From Chitinophagaceae bacterium (GTDB lineage: Bacteria > Bacteroidota > Bacteroidia > Chitinophagales > Chitinophagaceae), in contig CANGWB010000002.1 of NCBI GenBank assembly GCA_947457465.1, positions 1 through 64,000 of the forward strand: a stretch of DNA of 64,000 nt, given 5' to 3'. A program made the position numbers and the translations under genes. The notes below the pieces were generated by a model. It had not been told where the DNA came from. It searched no databases and was given only the letters and a program-made list of their open reading frames with translations. Positions 1 to 8,632 of this stretch are shown piece after piece; position 1 is the first letter of the stretch, and every line of letters begins with the position of its first letter.

Positions 1-7
1 GGTTTAC

Positions 8-580
8 TCAAAGGGTGGCCTTCATTTCGAGAAAGAATTGGCGGATCTGTTTGAGGGACTGGATCGCCGCCATGCGTTGTTCGGCCTTATCACCTTTTTT
101 CAAAAAGTCACGGGCGCCATCGATGGTGAATTTGCGACGGCGAAGCAGGTCATAAATGAGGACCAGATTCTTCACATCGACGGGTCGGAAGAAGCGATCC
201 CCTTTGCGATTCTTTCTTGGTTGCAGTACATCGAATTCAGTGGCCCAGTAGCGGATCAGGGATTGCTTTTCGCGGAACATGCGGGCCACTTCTCCGATCG
301 AGTAGTATTGTTTTTTGAACAGCTCTTCATCGGCTGGGATCTCAATGCGGTCGACGTTGGCTGCATTTTCCTGCAGGGAGCGACGACCTCTTTTCCCGGT
401 CGATGCAGTTTGTTGTATGCCCAAACGGGGACTGTTCATTTCGATACGTTCTTCCTGTATCACCTGAACAGGAGCCGGCTTCTTCGGTCGAACCGCCTTC
501 AGTTTGGTAACCTGAGGTGGCGAGATCAAGGTATCCTCGTCTCCGAATGAAAAGGTGATCTGGGTGAGGGGTTTGGCCAT
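8..580 (-). CDS. MerR-family transcriptional regulator
   Basis: The protein (190 aa) has a MerR-type winged-helix DNA-binding segment at about residues 90-165. It begins at YYSIGEVARMF and continues through IRYWATEF and a wing with KGDRFFRPVDV. The first 85 residues are low-complexity and basic, with a KRGRR patch, and are probably unstructured. No Cys-rich or ligand-binding C-terminal effector domain is present, unlike classical metal or drug sensors, so this is a short MerR-like protein of the kind common in Bacteroidota. The ATG start is supported by an upstream TACCTTTA box on the same strand. The M23 peptidase gene lies upstream on the same strand and could be co-transcribed. The target is unknown. 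Confidence 0.88.
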   Translation of the reverse strand: MAKPLTQITFSFGDEDTLISPPQVTKLKAVRPKKPAPVQVIQEERIEMNSPRLGIQQTASTGKRGRRSLQENAANVDRIEIPADEELFKKQYYSIGEVARMFREKQSLIRYWATEFDVLQPRKNRKGDRFFRPVDVKNLVLIYDLLRRRKFTIDGARDFLKKGDKAEQRMAAIQSLKQIRQFFLEMKATL

Positions 581-598
581 ATCCGATTTTTATCCTGG

Positions 599-606
599 TA
601 AAGGTA
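599..606 (-). promoter_or_regulatory. -7 box of the MerR-type gene (TACCTTTA)
   Basis: Read on the minus strand this is TACCTTTA, one base from the Bacteroidota -7 consensus TAnnTTTG. It lies 18 nt before the ATG of the MerR-type gene. Confidence 0.5.
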
Positions 607-670
607 TCGGGGGAAGGGCCTTTTCTGTGGTAACGAAACGCGGGTGTGGAAAAGTATGTGTGAGCGTGAA

Positions 671-1642
671 TTAGTCCAGACTCTGGTTGCTGGCAGCTGC
701 TCTTTTCAACAGTTGATCAAATTGTTCCGGTGTCAGATCGTTGTAAAAGAAATAGACCGGATCGATCTTTTGGTTGAACTTAACAACTTCGTAATGGCAG
801 TGTGGTCCAGTTGACTTACCAGTGCTGCCTACCCAACCAATAATCTCACCACGTTTTACTTTTTGTCCCGTTACTGCTTTGGTACGAACCATATGACCAT
901 AGATGGTTTGATAACCGAAGCCGTGGTCAATTATGACATAATTGCCAAAACCATTTCCTCTATTACCTGAAAAATTGACGGTGCCATTGGCAGTAGCATA
1001 GATGGGGGTTCCCTGTGGTGCTGTAAAATCGAGCCCCTGATGCATTTTTTGGGTTTTGTAAATCGGATCAATTCGTATCCCGAATCCGCTTGCTATCCGA
1101 GTCAGGTCGCGGTTGTGTACAGGTTGAATGGCTGGCGTATGTGCAAGTAAAGTTTCTTTATCCTTTATGAGGTCTTCAACCTCTTTATAGGATCGTTCCT
1201 GTGTTTTCATTCGAGCCAATAACGCTTCGAGGGTTTTTTGGATGGAGGGCACTAACTGATCGGAGGGCATGCGCTGGATTTTGGCGATCTCCAGGGCCTC
1301 GGCCTCCAGTTGAGCCCTGGCGCTATCAGGAATAGGGTCTGCTTCAAAAATGGAACGATAGACCTCGTTGTCACGTTTTTCCAGATCGGCCAGTTTAATC
1401 TCAATCTCGTTTAGTTTCTCTGCGAGGCCCTCATACTGATCGAGTAAATAACGGTTTTGTGATTGCAAGATCTTCTCCTGCGGGGAACCGATGAAACGAA
1501 AAGCTGCGAAGGCGATGAGTCCGGCCGTTACCAAGGAAGCTGCCAGAAAGCCGAAAAGGCGTAGCAAGCGTACATGGAGAGGCGTATTCAGTTTTTCATA
1601 CTGAAGCGTCTGGGTGTTGAATATGTATTTGATGCGCTTCAT
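671..1642 (-). CDS. M23 (LytM) family peptidoglycan endopeptidase, membrane-anchored
   Basis: The protein (323 aa) has an N-terminal cytoplasmic stretch, one membrane helix at about 28-50, a coiled coil at about 55-170 and a C-terminal LytM/M23 zinc peptidase domain from about 180. The metal-binding motifs are visible: HQGLDF (HxxxD) near 200 and HCHYE (HxH) near 280. The predicted role is cleavage of peptide cross-links in periplasmic murein, or activation of an amidase, during growth or division. Both key motifs are intact, so a catalytically dead EnvC-type paralogue is less likely. The gene is divergent from alaS, and its own -7 box sits directly beside that of alaS. Confidence 0.92.
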   Translation of the reverse strand: MKRIKYIFNTQTLQYEKLNTPLHVRLLRLFGFLAASLVTAGLIAFAAFRFIGSPQEKILQSQNRYLLDQYEGLAEKLNEIEIKLADLEKRDNEVYRSIFEADPIPDSARAQLEAEALEIAKIQRMPSDQLVPSIQKTLEALLARMKTQERSYKEVEDLIKDKETLLAHTPAIQPVHNRDLTRIASGFGIRIDPIYKTQKMHQGLDFTAPQGTPIYATANGTVNFSGNRGNGFGNYVIIDHGFGYQTIYGHMVRTKAVTGQKVKRGEIIGWVGSTGKSTGPHCHYEVVKFNQKIDPVYFFYNDLTPEQFDQLLKRAAASNQSLD

Positions 1643-1682
1643 AGACCGGGAATCCGCAAGGGAAGAAAAGCCTTGTTTCGCT

Positions 1683-1690
1683 TACCTTTG
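1683..1690 (+). promoter_or_regulatory. -7 box of alaS (TACCTTTG)
   Basis: TACCTTTG is a perfect match to the Bacteroidota TAnnTTTG box, 39 nt before the alaS ATG at 1730. It predicts a transcription start near 1695, inside the longer ORF of the track, which argues against the upstream start at 1574. Confidence 0.75.
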
Positions 1691-1696
1691 CGTCGA

Positions 1697-1704
1697 CAAA
1701 TATA
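1697..1704 (-). promoter_or_regulatory. -7 box of the M23 peptidase gene (TATATTTG)
   Basis: On the minus strand this reads TATATTTG, a perfect TAnnTTTG match 54 nt before the M23 peptidase ATG. It lies only 6 bp from the opposing alaS box, so the two promoters must overlap. Confidence 0.65.
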
Positions 1705-1729
1705 CCCGGTAAACCGGAATAAAACGACC

Positions 1730-4339
1730 ATGACTGCTGCTCAGATCCGACAGGCTTTTTTAGACTTTTTCGCGTCGAAAGGACATGCCATTGTTCCTTC
1801 CGCCCCGATCGTGGTGAAGAACGATCCCACGCTGCTGTTCACCAATGCAGGCATGAATCAGTTCAAGGATTTCTTTCTGGGAAACAAAGCGCCGGAACAC
1901 CGACGCGTAGCGGATACACAAAAGTGTTTGCGCGTGAGCGGTAAGCATAATGATCTGGAAGAGGTAGGCGTCGATACCTATCACCACACGATGTTCGAGA
2001 TGCTGGGCAACTGGAGCTTTGGCGACTATTTCAAGAATGAAGCCATCTCCTGGAGCTGGGAGTTGCTGACCAAAGTGTACAAGATCCCCAAGGATCGCTT
2101 GTATGCAACGGTATTCGAAGGTGATGCGAAAGAAGGCATTCCGGCATCCTCTGTTGCCTTGGCCAAGTGGAAGGAGTTGATTCCTGAAGATCACATCGTA
2201 TACGGAAACAAGAAAGATAATTTCTGGGAGATGGGCGATACCGGTCCCTGCGGTCCCTGCAGCGAGATCCATGTCGATTGTCGATCAGAAGAAGAAAGAA
2301 AGAAAACGCCCGGAAGGGATCTGGTGAATAAAGACCACCCGCAGGTGATCGAGATCTGGAACAATGTATTCATCCAGTTCAACCGAAAAAAAGACGGGAC
2401 GCTTGAGCCTTTGCCTTCTACGCATGTGGATACCGGCATGGGATTAGAGCGATTGGTACGCGTGATGCAAGGCAAGGCGTCGAACTACGACACGGATATT
2501 TTCTCCGGTACGATCAAAGCAACTGAATCCATCACCGGTGTCATCTACGATGGAACGGATACCCGACAGGCGGTTGCTTTTCGGGTGATCGCCGATCATA
2601 TCCGTGCGATCGGTTTCACGATCGCCGACGGTCAGCTTCCTTCGAATACAGGTGCCGGTTATGTGATCCGCCGCATTCTTCGTCGCGCTGTCCGCTATTA
2701 CTATTCCTATCTGAATTATCATCAGCCGCTGCTGACTCAATTGATACCCTTGTTGGCTACTCAATTCGAACAGGTATTCCCTGAATTACATCAGCAGGTG
2801 GATTTTGTGAGTAAGGTAGTACGAGAGGAAGAGGAGTCTTTCCTGCGTACGTTGGAAAAAGGATTGAAGCGGATGGACGATATCATCGGATCCGTGAAAA
2901 ATAAAACCGTAGCCGGTAAGGATGCATTTGAATTGTACGACACCTACGGGTTCCCGATCGATCTGACTCGTCTCATCGCGCAGGAGAATCAACTGCAGGT
3001 GGATGAAAATGGATTTGAGCTAGAGATGAAGCAGCAGAAGGACCGCAGTCGTGCAGCCGGTGCCATCGATGCGGAAGATTGGGTGGTGCTATCCGAGGGA
3101 AATGCTGTTTTTGTTGGATATGAGGAGTTGTCTTGCCCGGCAAAAATCCTCAAGTACCGAAAGGTGACCGCCAAAGGCAAAACGGCGTATCAGGTCGTGC
3201 TGGACAGAACCCCTTTTTATGCGGAGAGTGGCGGACAGGTAGGCGATCAGGGATGGCTCATCAGTGGCGATCAGCGCTGGGAGGTGATCGATACAAAAAA
3301 GGACAACGATCTGTTCATTCATTTTCTGACGGCACTTCCTAGCGATCCGTCTATTTCACTGATCGCTCAAGTAAACTCGGAGCTCCGTGCTTTTACAACT
3401 GTACACCACTCCGCTACGCATTTGTTGCACAGTGCCCTTCGTCAGGTCTTGGGCGCGCACGTGGCGCAGAAAGGATCGCTGGTGAATGCAGAACAATTAC
3501 GTTTCGACTTTTCACACTTTTCAAAAGTGACGGATGAAGAGGTTGAGCAGATCGAGCAGATCGTCAATCAAAAAATACGAGCTAACATTCCCGTCGTGAT
3601 CAAGTCAATGCCGAAGGAAGAAGCGCTGAAACTGGGTGCGATGGCTTTGTTCGGTGAGAAATACGGCGACGTGGTGCGGGTGGTGGTGATGGATCCGAAT
3701 TATTCTGTTGAGTTGTGCGGCGGAACCCATGTGGGATCGACCGGTGAACTGGGTCTATTCAAGCTGGTTTCCGAATCAGCGGTTGCGGCCGGTGTTCGTC
3801 GTGTTGAAGCTGTATGTGGTGCAGCGGCGATCTTGTGGATGCAGGAGCAAACACGTGCCATGCGCGCTGTCAAGGAGGCATTAAAAACCCCGACGCCTCC
3901 GGTTAAAGCTATCGAGCAATTGCAAGAAGATCTTAGTCAGACGAGAAAGCAATTGGAAGGGTTGGAGGCAAAGCAATTGCAGGGTATGGCTGCTGCATTG
4001 GAGAAATCAATTATCATTGAGAAAGGACGCTCGTTCATCGGGTCGATGGTGGAGGTCTCTTCGGCAGACGGATTGAAAAAATTATGCCATGATCTTCGAA
4101 CGGGTGGGGAAGATCGTTTGGTGATATTAGTCGCTTCGATACAGGGAAAAGCATCCGTTGCCGTCGGTATCAGTGAGGCATTGGTGAAGTCGGGTGGACT
4201 GAACGCCGGCAAGATCATCAAGGAAACGATCGCTCCGATCATCAAAGGTGGCGGCGGTGGTCAGCCTGGTTTAGCGACTGCAGGCGGCCAAGATGTAACC
4301 CAATTGGCTTCTGTGATTGAGGCCATTCGAGTGCTATAA
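1730..4339 (+). CDS. alaS: Alanyl-tRNA synthetase
   Basis: This class II aminoacyl-tRNA synthetase (869 aa from the chosen start) charges tRNA-Ala in the cytoplasm. The catalytic domain begins at MTAAQIRQAFLDFF, the usual N-terminus of the family. The editing domain carries the zinc-site motifs HHSATHLLH and CGGTHV. The C-terminal DHHA1 domain ends in the glycine run KGGGGGQPG. The ORF track starts at 1574, but those extra 52 residues overlap the divergent peptidase gene, cover the TACCTTTG promoter box and match nothing expected of AlaS. ATG 1730 is therefore used. The length is normal for the family. Confidence 0.97.
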   Translation: MTAAQIRQAFLDFFASKGHAIVPSAPIVVKNDPTLLFTNAGMNQFKDFFLGNKAPEHRRVADTQKCLRVSGKHNDLEEVGVDTYHHTMFEMLGNWSFGDYFKNEAISWSWELLTKVYKIPKDRLYATVFEGDAKEGIPASSVALAKWKELIPEDHIVYGNKKDNFWEMGDTGPCGPCSEIHVDCRSEEERKKTPGRDLVNKDHPQVIEIWNNVFIQFNRKKDGTLEPLPSTHVDTGMGLERLVRVMQGKASNYDTDIFSGTIKATESITGVIYDGTDTRQAVAFRVIADHIRAIGFTIADGQLPSNTGAGYVIRRILRRAVRYYYSYLNYHQPLLTQLIPLLATQFEQVFPELHQQVDFVSKVVREEEESFLRTLEKGLKRMDDIIGSVKNKTVAGKDAFELYDTYGFPIDLTRLIAQENQLQVDENGFELEMKQQKDRSRAAGAIDAEDWVVLSEGNAVFVGYEELSCPAKILKYRKVTAKGKTAYQVVLDRTPFYAESGGQVGDQGWLISGDQRWEVIDTKKDNDLFIHFLTALPSDPSISLIAQVNSELRAFTTVHHSATHLLHSALRQVLGAHVAQKGSLVNAEQLRFDFSHFSKVTDEEVEQIEQIVNQKIRANIPVVIKSMPKEEALKLGAMALFGEKYGDVVRVVVMDPNYSVELCGGTHVGSTGELGLFKLVSESAVAAGVRRVEAVCGAAAILWMQEQTRAMRAVKEALKTPTPPVKAIEQLQEDLSQTRKQLEGLEAKQLQGMAAALEKSIIIEKGRSFIGSMVEVSSADGLKKLCHDLRTGGEDRLVILVASIQGKASVAVGISEALVKSGGLNAGKIIKETIAPIIKGGGGGQPGLATAGGQDVTQLASVIEAIRVL

Positions 4340-4423
4340 GTTCATTTCTTTAACAATTTATAGGGTGTGGCATGCCTGCTCGCTCGTTAGTTTCGTTGCA
4401 TTATTCATGTAAACAACTGCTAT

Positions 4424-5680
4424 ATGCGTTCGACATTTTTTCTGACCGCTTCCTTGGTATTCGGTTTGATGGCAGCCGCTCAAAAACCGGTGGAGCAAAA
4501 AACAGAAACACGGGTGATTATCCGGGATGGTTCATTCAACGGTGAAAAACCCTTGGTTTTGGTGGATGGGAAAGTAGTGGCGGATATAAATTCCGTTACG
4601 CCCGACCGAATTGCCTCTATGGATGTATTGAAAGGTAGCTCTGCTACGGCCCTTTATGGAACAGAGGGTAAGAATGGTGTAATTGTCATCACCACGAAAT
4701 CGGCTGGAAAAGCAGATACGGTTACACCCGGCACACGTAAGGTGGAGCGCAGGGTGATGGTGAATACATTCAGAACCAGCGACGGTTCCAAGGATACGAC
4801 CATTATTCGCGCTGATTCTGTGACGATGAAAGTGGAGGTAGATGGAGGAAAGATCATGATCGAAGGAATGCCTCTGGAGGAGTTCCGTGATCGAGGTGGA
4901 AAGGAAATGGATGTGCGAGTATTTCGGATGGGGCAAGGACCCAACGAAGAGCGTCGTGAAATCCGGATCGAGAACGATCGCCGTGCATTCCTGGGCGTAG
5001 CTACCGAAAAATCTGAAACCGGAGCGTTAGTGAAGGAAGTGGTGTCGGGTTCACCGGCAGAAAAAGCAGGATTGCTTGCTGAGGATCGGATCGTTAGTGT
5101 AGACGGACAAAAAGTAGATGGACCGGAATCGTTGATCAAGATCATCGGGGCACATCAGCCAGGTGATAAAGTTGTTGTTGCCTGGACACGCGGTAAGAAG
5201 TCGATGAAATCAACAATCGAGCTGGACAAGCCACAAGCACCAAAAATCGTGGAAGGATTCAGACTGCCCAACATGCCAGATATGCCCGAAGGAGAACTCC
5301 GGGAGTTCGAACTCGCAATGCCTCGTATAATGATGGACGCAGCCGATAATCGAAAAGTATTTTTATTCAAGAATGATGAATCAAGTCCTTTTGGAAAATC
5401 CGCTCCGAAGATAGGATTGTCGGTGCAGGATACAGAAGAAGGAAAGGGCGTACAGGTTTTATCAGTGCTGCCAACGAGTGCTGCTGCGAAGGCGGGCATT
5501 CAGGCCAACGACCGAATCGTTTCGCTCGATCAGACGGCCGTGAACGATGTGGATGGATTGAAGCGGGCGATTGAAAATACAAGCAGCAAGCGTTCCGTGA
5601 TGGTACATGTTCAGCGCGAGAAAAAGGAGATGCACATCGAGCTGGTCTATCCGCGTGAATTAAAGAAAGCAGATCTCTGA
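4424..5680 (+). CDS. Secreted TonB-plug-like/double-PDZ protein
   Basis: The protein (418 aa) has a signal peptide (about 1-19, ending LMAAAQ). Next comes a segment like the plug of SusC-type TonB receptors, with PLVLVDGKVV and LKGSSATALYGTEGKNGVIV at about 45-90. Two PDZ domains follow: about 187-270 (FLGVATEK...SPAEKAGLLAEDRIVSVDG) and about 325-412 (IGLSVQDT...SAAAKAGIQANDRIVSLD). No beta-barrel and no protease catalytic domain is present. It should be periplasmic or envelope-associated. The plug-like segment may bind a partner in the outer membrane while the PDZ domains bind peptides, but its function is not known. It sits alone between alaS and a shared convergent terminator. Confidence 0.85.
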   Translation: MRSTFFLTASLVFGLMAAAQKPVEQKTETRVIIRDGSFNGEKPLVLVDGKVVADINSVTPDRIASMDVLKGSSATALYGTEGKNGVIVITTKSAGKADTVTPGTRKVERRVMVNTFRTSDGSKDTTIIRADSVTMKVEVDGGKIMIEGMPLEEFRDRGGKEMDVRVFRMGQGPNEERREIRIENDRRAFLGVATEKSETGALVKEVVSGSPAEKAGLLAEDRIVSVDGQKVDGPESLIKIIGAHQPGDKVVVAWTRGKKSMKSTIELDKPQAPKIVEGFRLPNMPDMPEGELREFELAMPRIMMDAADNRKVFLFKNDESSPFGKSAPKIGLSVQDTEEGKGVQVLSVLPTSAAAKAGIQANDRIVSLDQTAVNDVDGLKRAIENTSSKRSVMVHVQREKKEMHIELVYPRELKKADL

Positions 5681-5699
5681 TTTGTTTTTGGGTGTATAG

Positions 5700-5728
5700 A
5701 AAAGCCCCGATCTAGATCGGGGCTTTTT
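5700..5728. terminator. Bidirectional intrinsic terminator
   Basis: AAAAGCCCCGATC-TA-GATCGGGGCTTTT is a near-perfect inverted repeat with A and T runs at the two ends. It lies between the convergent PDZ protein and TlpA-like genes and can end transcription from both sides. Confidence 0.92.
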
Positions 5729-5746
5729 CATTTTAAAGCGGTGCCA

Positions 5747-6919
5747 TTATTTCAGCACGGCTTGTAATTTTTTGGCCAGATCCGGACCACGTAGATTTTC
5801 AGCTACGATCTTTCCTTGCGGATCTACAAGTACGTTGTAGGGGATACCTTCAATATTGTACATCGGAACAACGATGCTGTTCCAGAATTTGAGTTCACTG
5901 ACCTGTGTCCACTCTAGCCGGTCGTCCTTGATCGCCTTGATCCAATCTTCTTTTCCGTCCTCTCGATCGAGTGAAACACCCAACACAGTAAAGTTTTTGT
6001 TTTTGAATTGTTGATAGGCGGCTACTACGTTCGGATTTTCCATGCGACAGGGTCGGCACCAGCTGGCCCAGAAATCGACTAGTACCCATTTGCCCCGGAA
6101 TGAATTCAAGGAGACGGCCTTCCCATTTACATCGGGAAGTGTGAACTCTGGCGCGGTTTGTCCCATCAGTCCTTTACTCTTCACCATATCGGCTTTGATC
6201 TGTTCGCGGATCTGCGTCAGTCCTACATGCTTGGGAAACTTGATGGCCAGTTTATCCAAGTTGGCGGCGATCTCTTCTAAGGTAAATGCAGTCAGGCGAT
6301 AGCTGGGATCGGATGCGATGCTTTGATAGAAGCCTAGTAATAGTAAATAGGTGCTGGGCGTGATGGCTGCATTGAGGGTTGAATCGGTGCGGCTGAGTAA
6401 TTCTTTTGATTGACGGCTGATGCGTTGTTGCAAGCTATCTACGACAGCTGTTGTTCCGGATTTTTTGGAGAGTGTATCTGCAGCGATGAGGTCACTCACA
6501 TAGCTCATCATCCATTTGTTCAGATCGTTGGTGTAGTTCCGTACCTGTGCGGAGGCAGGAGAGCCGTTCACGGTGTAGGCCGGTATGGTTCTTCCTTGTA
6601 GTTGTTCGAAGCGGATATCCAGTTCGATCGACTTGGTATCGTTGATCAGTAGACAAAGTGGATAGCCTTGTTTGTCGGAGCGCAGGTAGTAGACGTGGTC
6701 ATCCGTTGCGGGTGCTTTCAGGGTAAAGCGTCCGTTTTTGTCGGGCTGAGTAGAATCAACCACGAAGGGTTGATTGTCTGTTGTGCGAACTTCTTCCAGG
6801 TATAAGATGGAGAAGGTGGTATCGGATAATGTACCCGTCACTGTAAAGTCGGCTGTTTTATTGCTTTTACAGGATTGCAGAAGGAAAGCGAGCAGGAGCA
6901 GTTGCAGGATTTTTTTCAT
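5747..6919 (-). CDS. TlpA-family thiol-disulfide lipoprotein with N-terminal DUF4369
   Basis: The protein (390 aa) has a lipoprotein signal peptide (LLLLAFLLQSC, lipidated Cys at about 17). A DUF4369-like N-terminal domain follows at about 22-130 (VTGTLSDTTFSILYLEEV), then a helical middle, then a thioredoxin/AhpC-TSA domain from about 250 with the redox motif WCRPC. It is predicted to sit in the periplasm, attached to a membrane, and to reduce or oxidise protein thiols. It lies downstream of the SusC/SusD pair on the same strand, but a strong terminator separates them and the gene has its own TACCTTTA box. Such proteins often lie near SusCD loci; the client is unknown. Confidence 0.92.
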   Translation of the reverse strand: MKKILQLLLLAFLLQSCKSNKTADFTVTGTLSDTTFSILYLEEVRTTDNQPFVVDSTQPDKNGRFTLKAPATDDHVYYLRSDKQGYPLCLLINDTKSIELDIRFEQLQGRTIPAYTVNGSPASAQVRNYTNDLNKWMMSYVSDLIAADTLSKKSGTTAVVDSLQQRISRQSKELLSRTDSTLNAAITPSTYLLLLGFYQSIASDPSYRLTAFTLEEIAANLDKLAIKFPKHVGLTQIREQIKADMVKSKGLMGQTAPEFTLPDVNGKAVSLNSFRGKWVLVDFWASWCRPCRMENPNVVAAYQQFKNKNFTVLGVSLDREDGKEDWIKAIKDDRLEWTQVSELKFWNSIVVPMYNIEGIPYNVLVDPQGKIVAENLRGPDLAKKLQAVLK

Positions 6920-6938
6920 GTATCGTTTTTAGGCGTGG

Positions 6939-6946
6939 TAAAGGTA
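6939..6946 (-). promoter_or_regulatory. -7 box of the TlpA-like gene (TACCTTTA)
   Basis: On the minus strand this is TACCTTTA, one base from TAnnTTTG, 19 nt before the ATG and just downstream of the susCD terminator. Confidence 0.5.
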
Positions 6947-6952
6947 GCAAAG

Positions 6953-6979
6953 AAAAACCCCGGCAATTGCCGGGGTTTT
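6953..6979 (-). terminator. Intrinsic terminator of the susC-susD operon
   Basis: On the minus strand AAAACCCCGGC-AATT-GCCGGGGTTTTT forms an 11-bp GC-rich stem followed by a T run. It lies 27 bp after the susD stop codon. Confidence 0.9.
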
Positions 6980-7005
6980 AGTTCAATGTCTAAAGTTCGA
7001 ACTCC

Positions 7006-8607
7006 TTAATATCCGGGGTTCTGCGTGATGATCGGATTCTGGATGACCTCATTTGCAGGGATCGGCCAGATGAAACGATAATCACCATAAGGGATACCGG
7101 CTTGACCGGGAGTATAAGGTGTACCACAACCATACATGGCAAGACCTTGCGCACCATTGATGGCTTTGGCAGGGATACCGCTAGTTGTATAATCAGGTTC
7201 TACAGCCAAACGGGAAATATCTGCCCAACGCTTACCCTCGCAGAGGAACTCGATACGACGCTCCAGGAGGATGGCTCTTACCAGGTCAACATTGGTAGCG
7301 AAGTTGGCTGCTACGTATTGGTTAGTAGCCGGTGTGGGGATTGAGCGGTTACGTACGGTATTCAGCAGATCGATCGCGCGCTGTGAAACACCAGAGGCAA
7401 TACGAGCTTCTGCTTCGGCTTGCATGAGCAATACTTCTGCATAACGGATCTGCGGAGCGAAGTCGGAACGACCCACATAATCACGGTATTTATTGGTGAA
7501 GATGCTCTGACCATTGTTAGCATTGGTTCCGGAAACATAGAGCAGGGTGCGGCGAAGGTCATCGCAGCGCCAGTTGGAATTGTTCCAGAGGATCGGAGAG
7601 ATCGCAACCAGACCGCGCGCACCGAGGTTCGCAGCGCCGAGCATGGCAGGAAGGGCTCCATTCACACCGGTATTGTCGATCGCATCGTTACGAACAGAGA
7701 AGATACTTTCAGTAGAGCTGTTATTCGAAAACGGACCATCAGGAGAACCGGTAAGTGCCCAAGAACCGATCGGAGCAACAACAGTGGTTGGTGCGAGCGG
7801 GTTGATGGTAGCAGGGATCAGTTTGTTTCCCTCTGTAATCACGGCTGGCCAGTTGCCCATGTGCATATAGATCCGCATTTTCAGCGCGATCGCAGCGGCT
7901 CTGGTGGCACGAATGGTACGAGCTGAACCAGTCAGGGTCGCTGCCAGGTTGGTTTCAGCAAAATCCAAATCGCGAAGCATACGGCGATAAACCGTATCGC
8001 TTACGGCACGAGGCAGGTTACGAACCAGGTCTACCGTTGAAGGCAGGTTCACCGCAAAGTCGCGGTAGGGAACACCCACTTGTGAACCGTTACCGTCGCG
8101 GTAAGGGCGAGCCCAGTGGATCATCAATTCATGATGGGAAAGGGCGCGGAGGAAGCGACATTCTGCTTCATACTGCAAGGCAGTAGCAGCAGTCAGTACA
8201 CCACGAGAGCCGGCACCACGGAATCCATCGATACAAACATTGGCTTTGTTGATCAGTGAATACAGTGAGTTCCAGTGACCCTCGCAGTTTGCTGCTGTGG
8301 CATTGTAGGTGGCCTGGTAGGTGATCTGGTAGAAGGCAGCGATGTTGATCACGTCCTCACCACGAGCATCACCTTGTTCGATGTTGGCCGCTCCGAATGG
8401 ATATCCACGTCCAGCGCCTCCAAGATAATCGCCGCTTTGTGCAGCATCATAAACCCCGTAAAGGGATACAAAACATTTGTCGGCCGTACTGAAGGCAACC
8501 TCATCCGATACGGATGTGTAGGGCTGCAGCTCCAGGGCTTTCTTACATCCGGTCATGAGCAAGGAGCCCAGGGCCAGGACAATCAGCAGGTTCAATTTAT
8601 TTTTCAT
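7006..8607 (-). CDS. SusD/RagB-family outer-membrane nutrient-binding lipoprotein
   Basis: The protein (533 aa) has a lipoprotein signal peptide (MKNKLNLLIV...LMTGC). The mature protein starts like SusD (LELQPYTSVSDEVAFSTADKC), contains the TPR-like region around ALSHHELMIHWARPY and ends with the typical YCGTPYTPG/WPIPANEVIQNPIITQNPGY-like tail. SusD proteins sit on the cell surface as the lid of the SusC channel and capture oligosaccharides, peptides or other ligands. The track starts at 8646, but those 13 extra residues run into the end of susC; ATG 8607 gives a clean lipoprotein signal. It follows susC by 25 bp and is surely co-transcribed. No glycosidase or peptidase neighbour reveals the substrate. 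Confidence 0.95.
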   Translation of the reverse strand: MKNKLNLLIVLALGSLLMTGCKKALELQPYTSVSDEVAFSTADKCFVSLYGVYDAAQSGDYLGGAGRGYPFGAANIEQGDARGEDVINIAAFYQITYQATYNATAANCEGHWNSLYSLINKANVCIDGFRGAGSRGVLTAATALQYEAECRFLRALSHHELMIHWARPYRDGNGSQVGVPYRDFAVNLPSTVDLVRNLPRAVSDTVYRRMLRDLDFAETNLAATLTGSARTIRATRAAAIALKMRIYMHMGNWPAVITEGNKLIPATINPLAPTTVVAPIGSWALTGSPDGPFSNNSSTESIFSVRNDAIDNTGVNGALPAMLGAANLGARGLVAISPILWNNSNWRCDDLRRTLLYVSGTNANNGQSIFTNKYRDYVGRSDFAPQIRYAEVLLMQAEAEARIASGVSQRAIDLLNTVRNRSIPTPATNQYVAANFATNVDLVRAILLERRIEFLCEGKRWADISRLAVEPDYTTSGIPAKAINGAQGLAMYGCGTPYTPGQAGIPYGDYRFIWPIPANEVIQNPIITQNPGY

Positions 8608-8632
8608 ATTCGTTCGTTTATTGGGTGTTGAA

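Noticed and set aside
1574-1729. Longer start of alaS in the ORF track
   Set aside because: It overlaps the divergent M23 peptidase start and covers the TACCTTTG promoter box; the extra residues are not AlaS-like.
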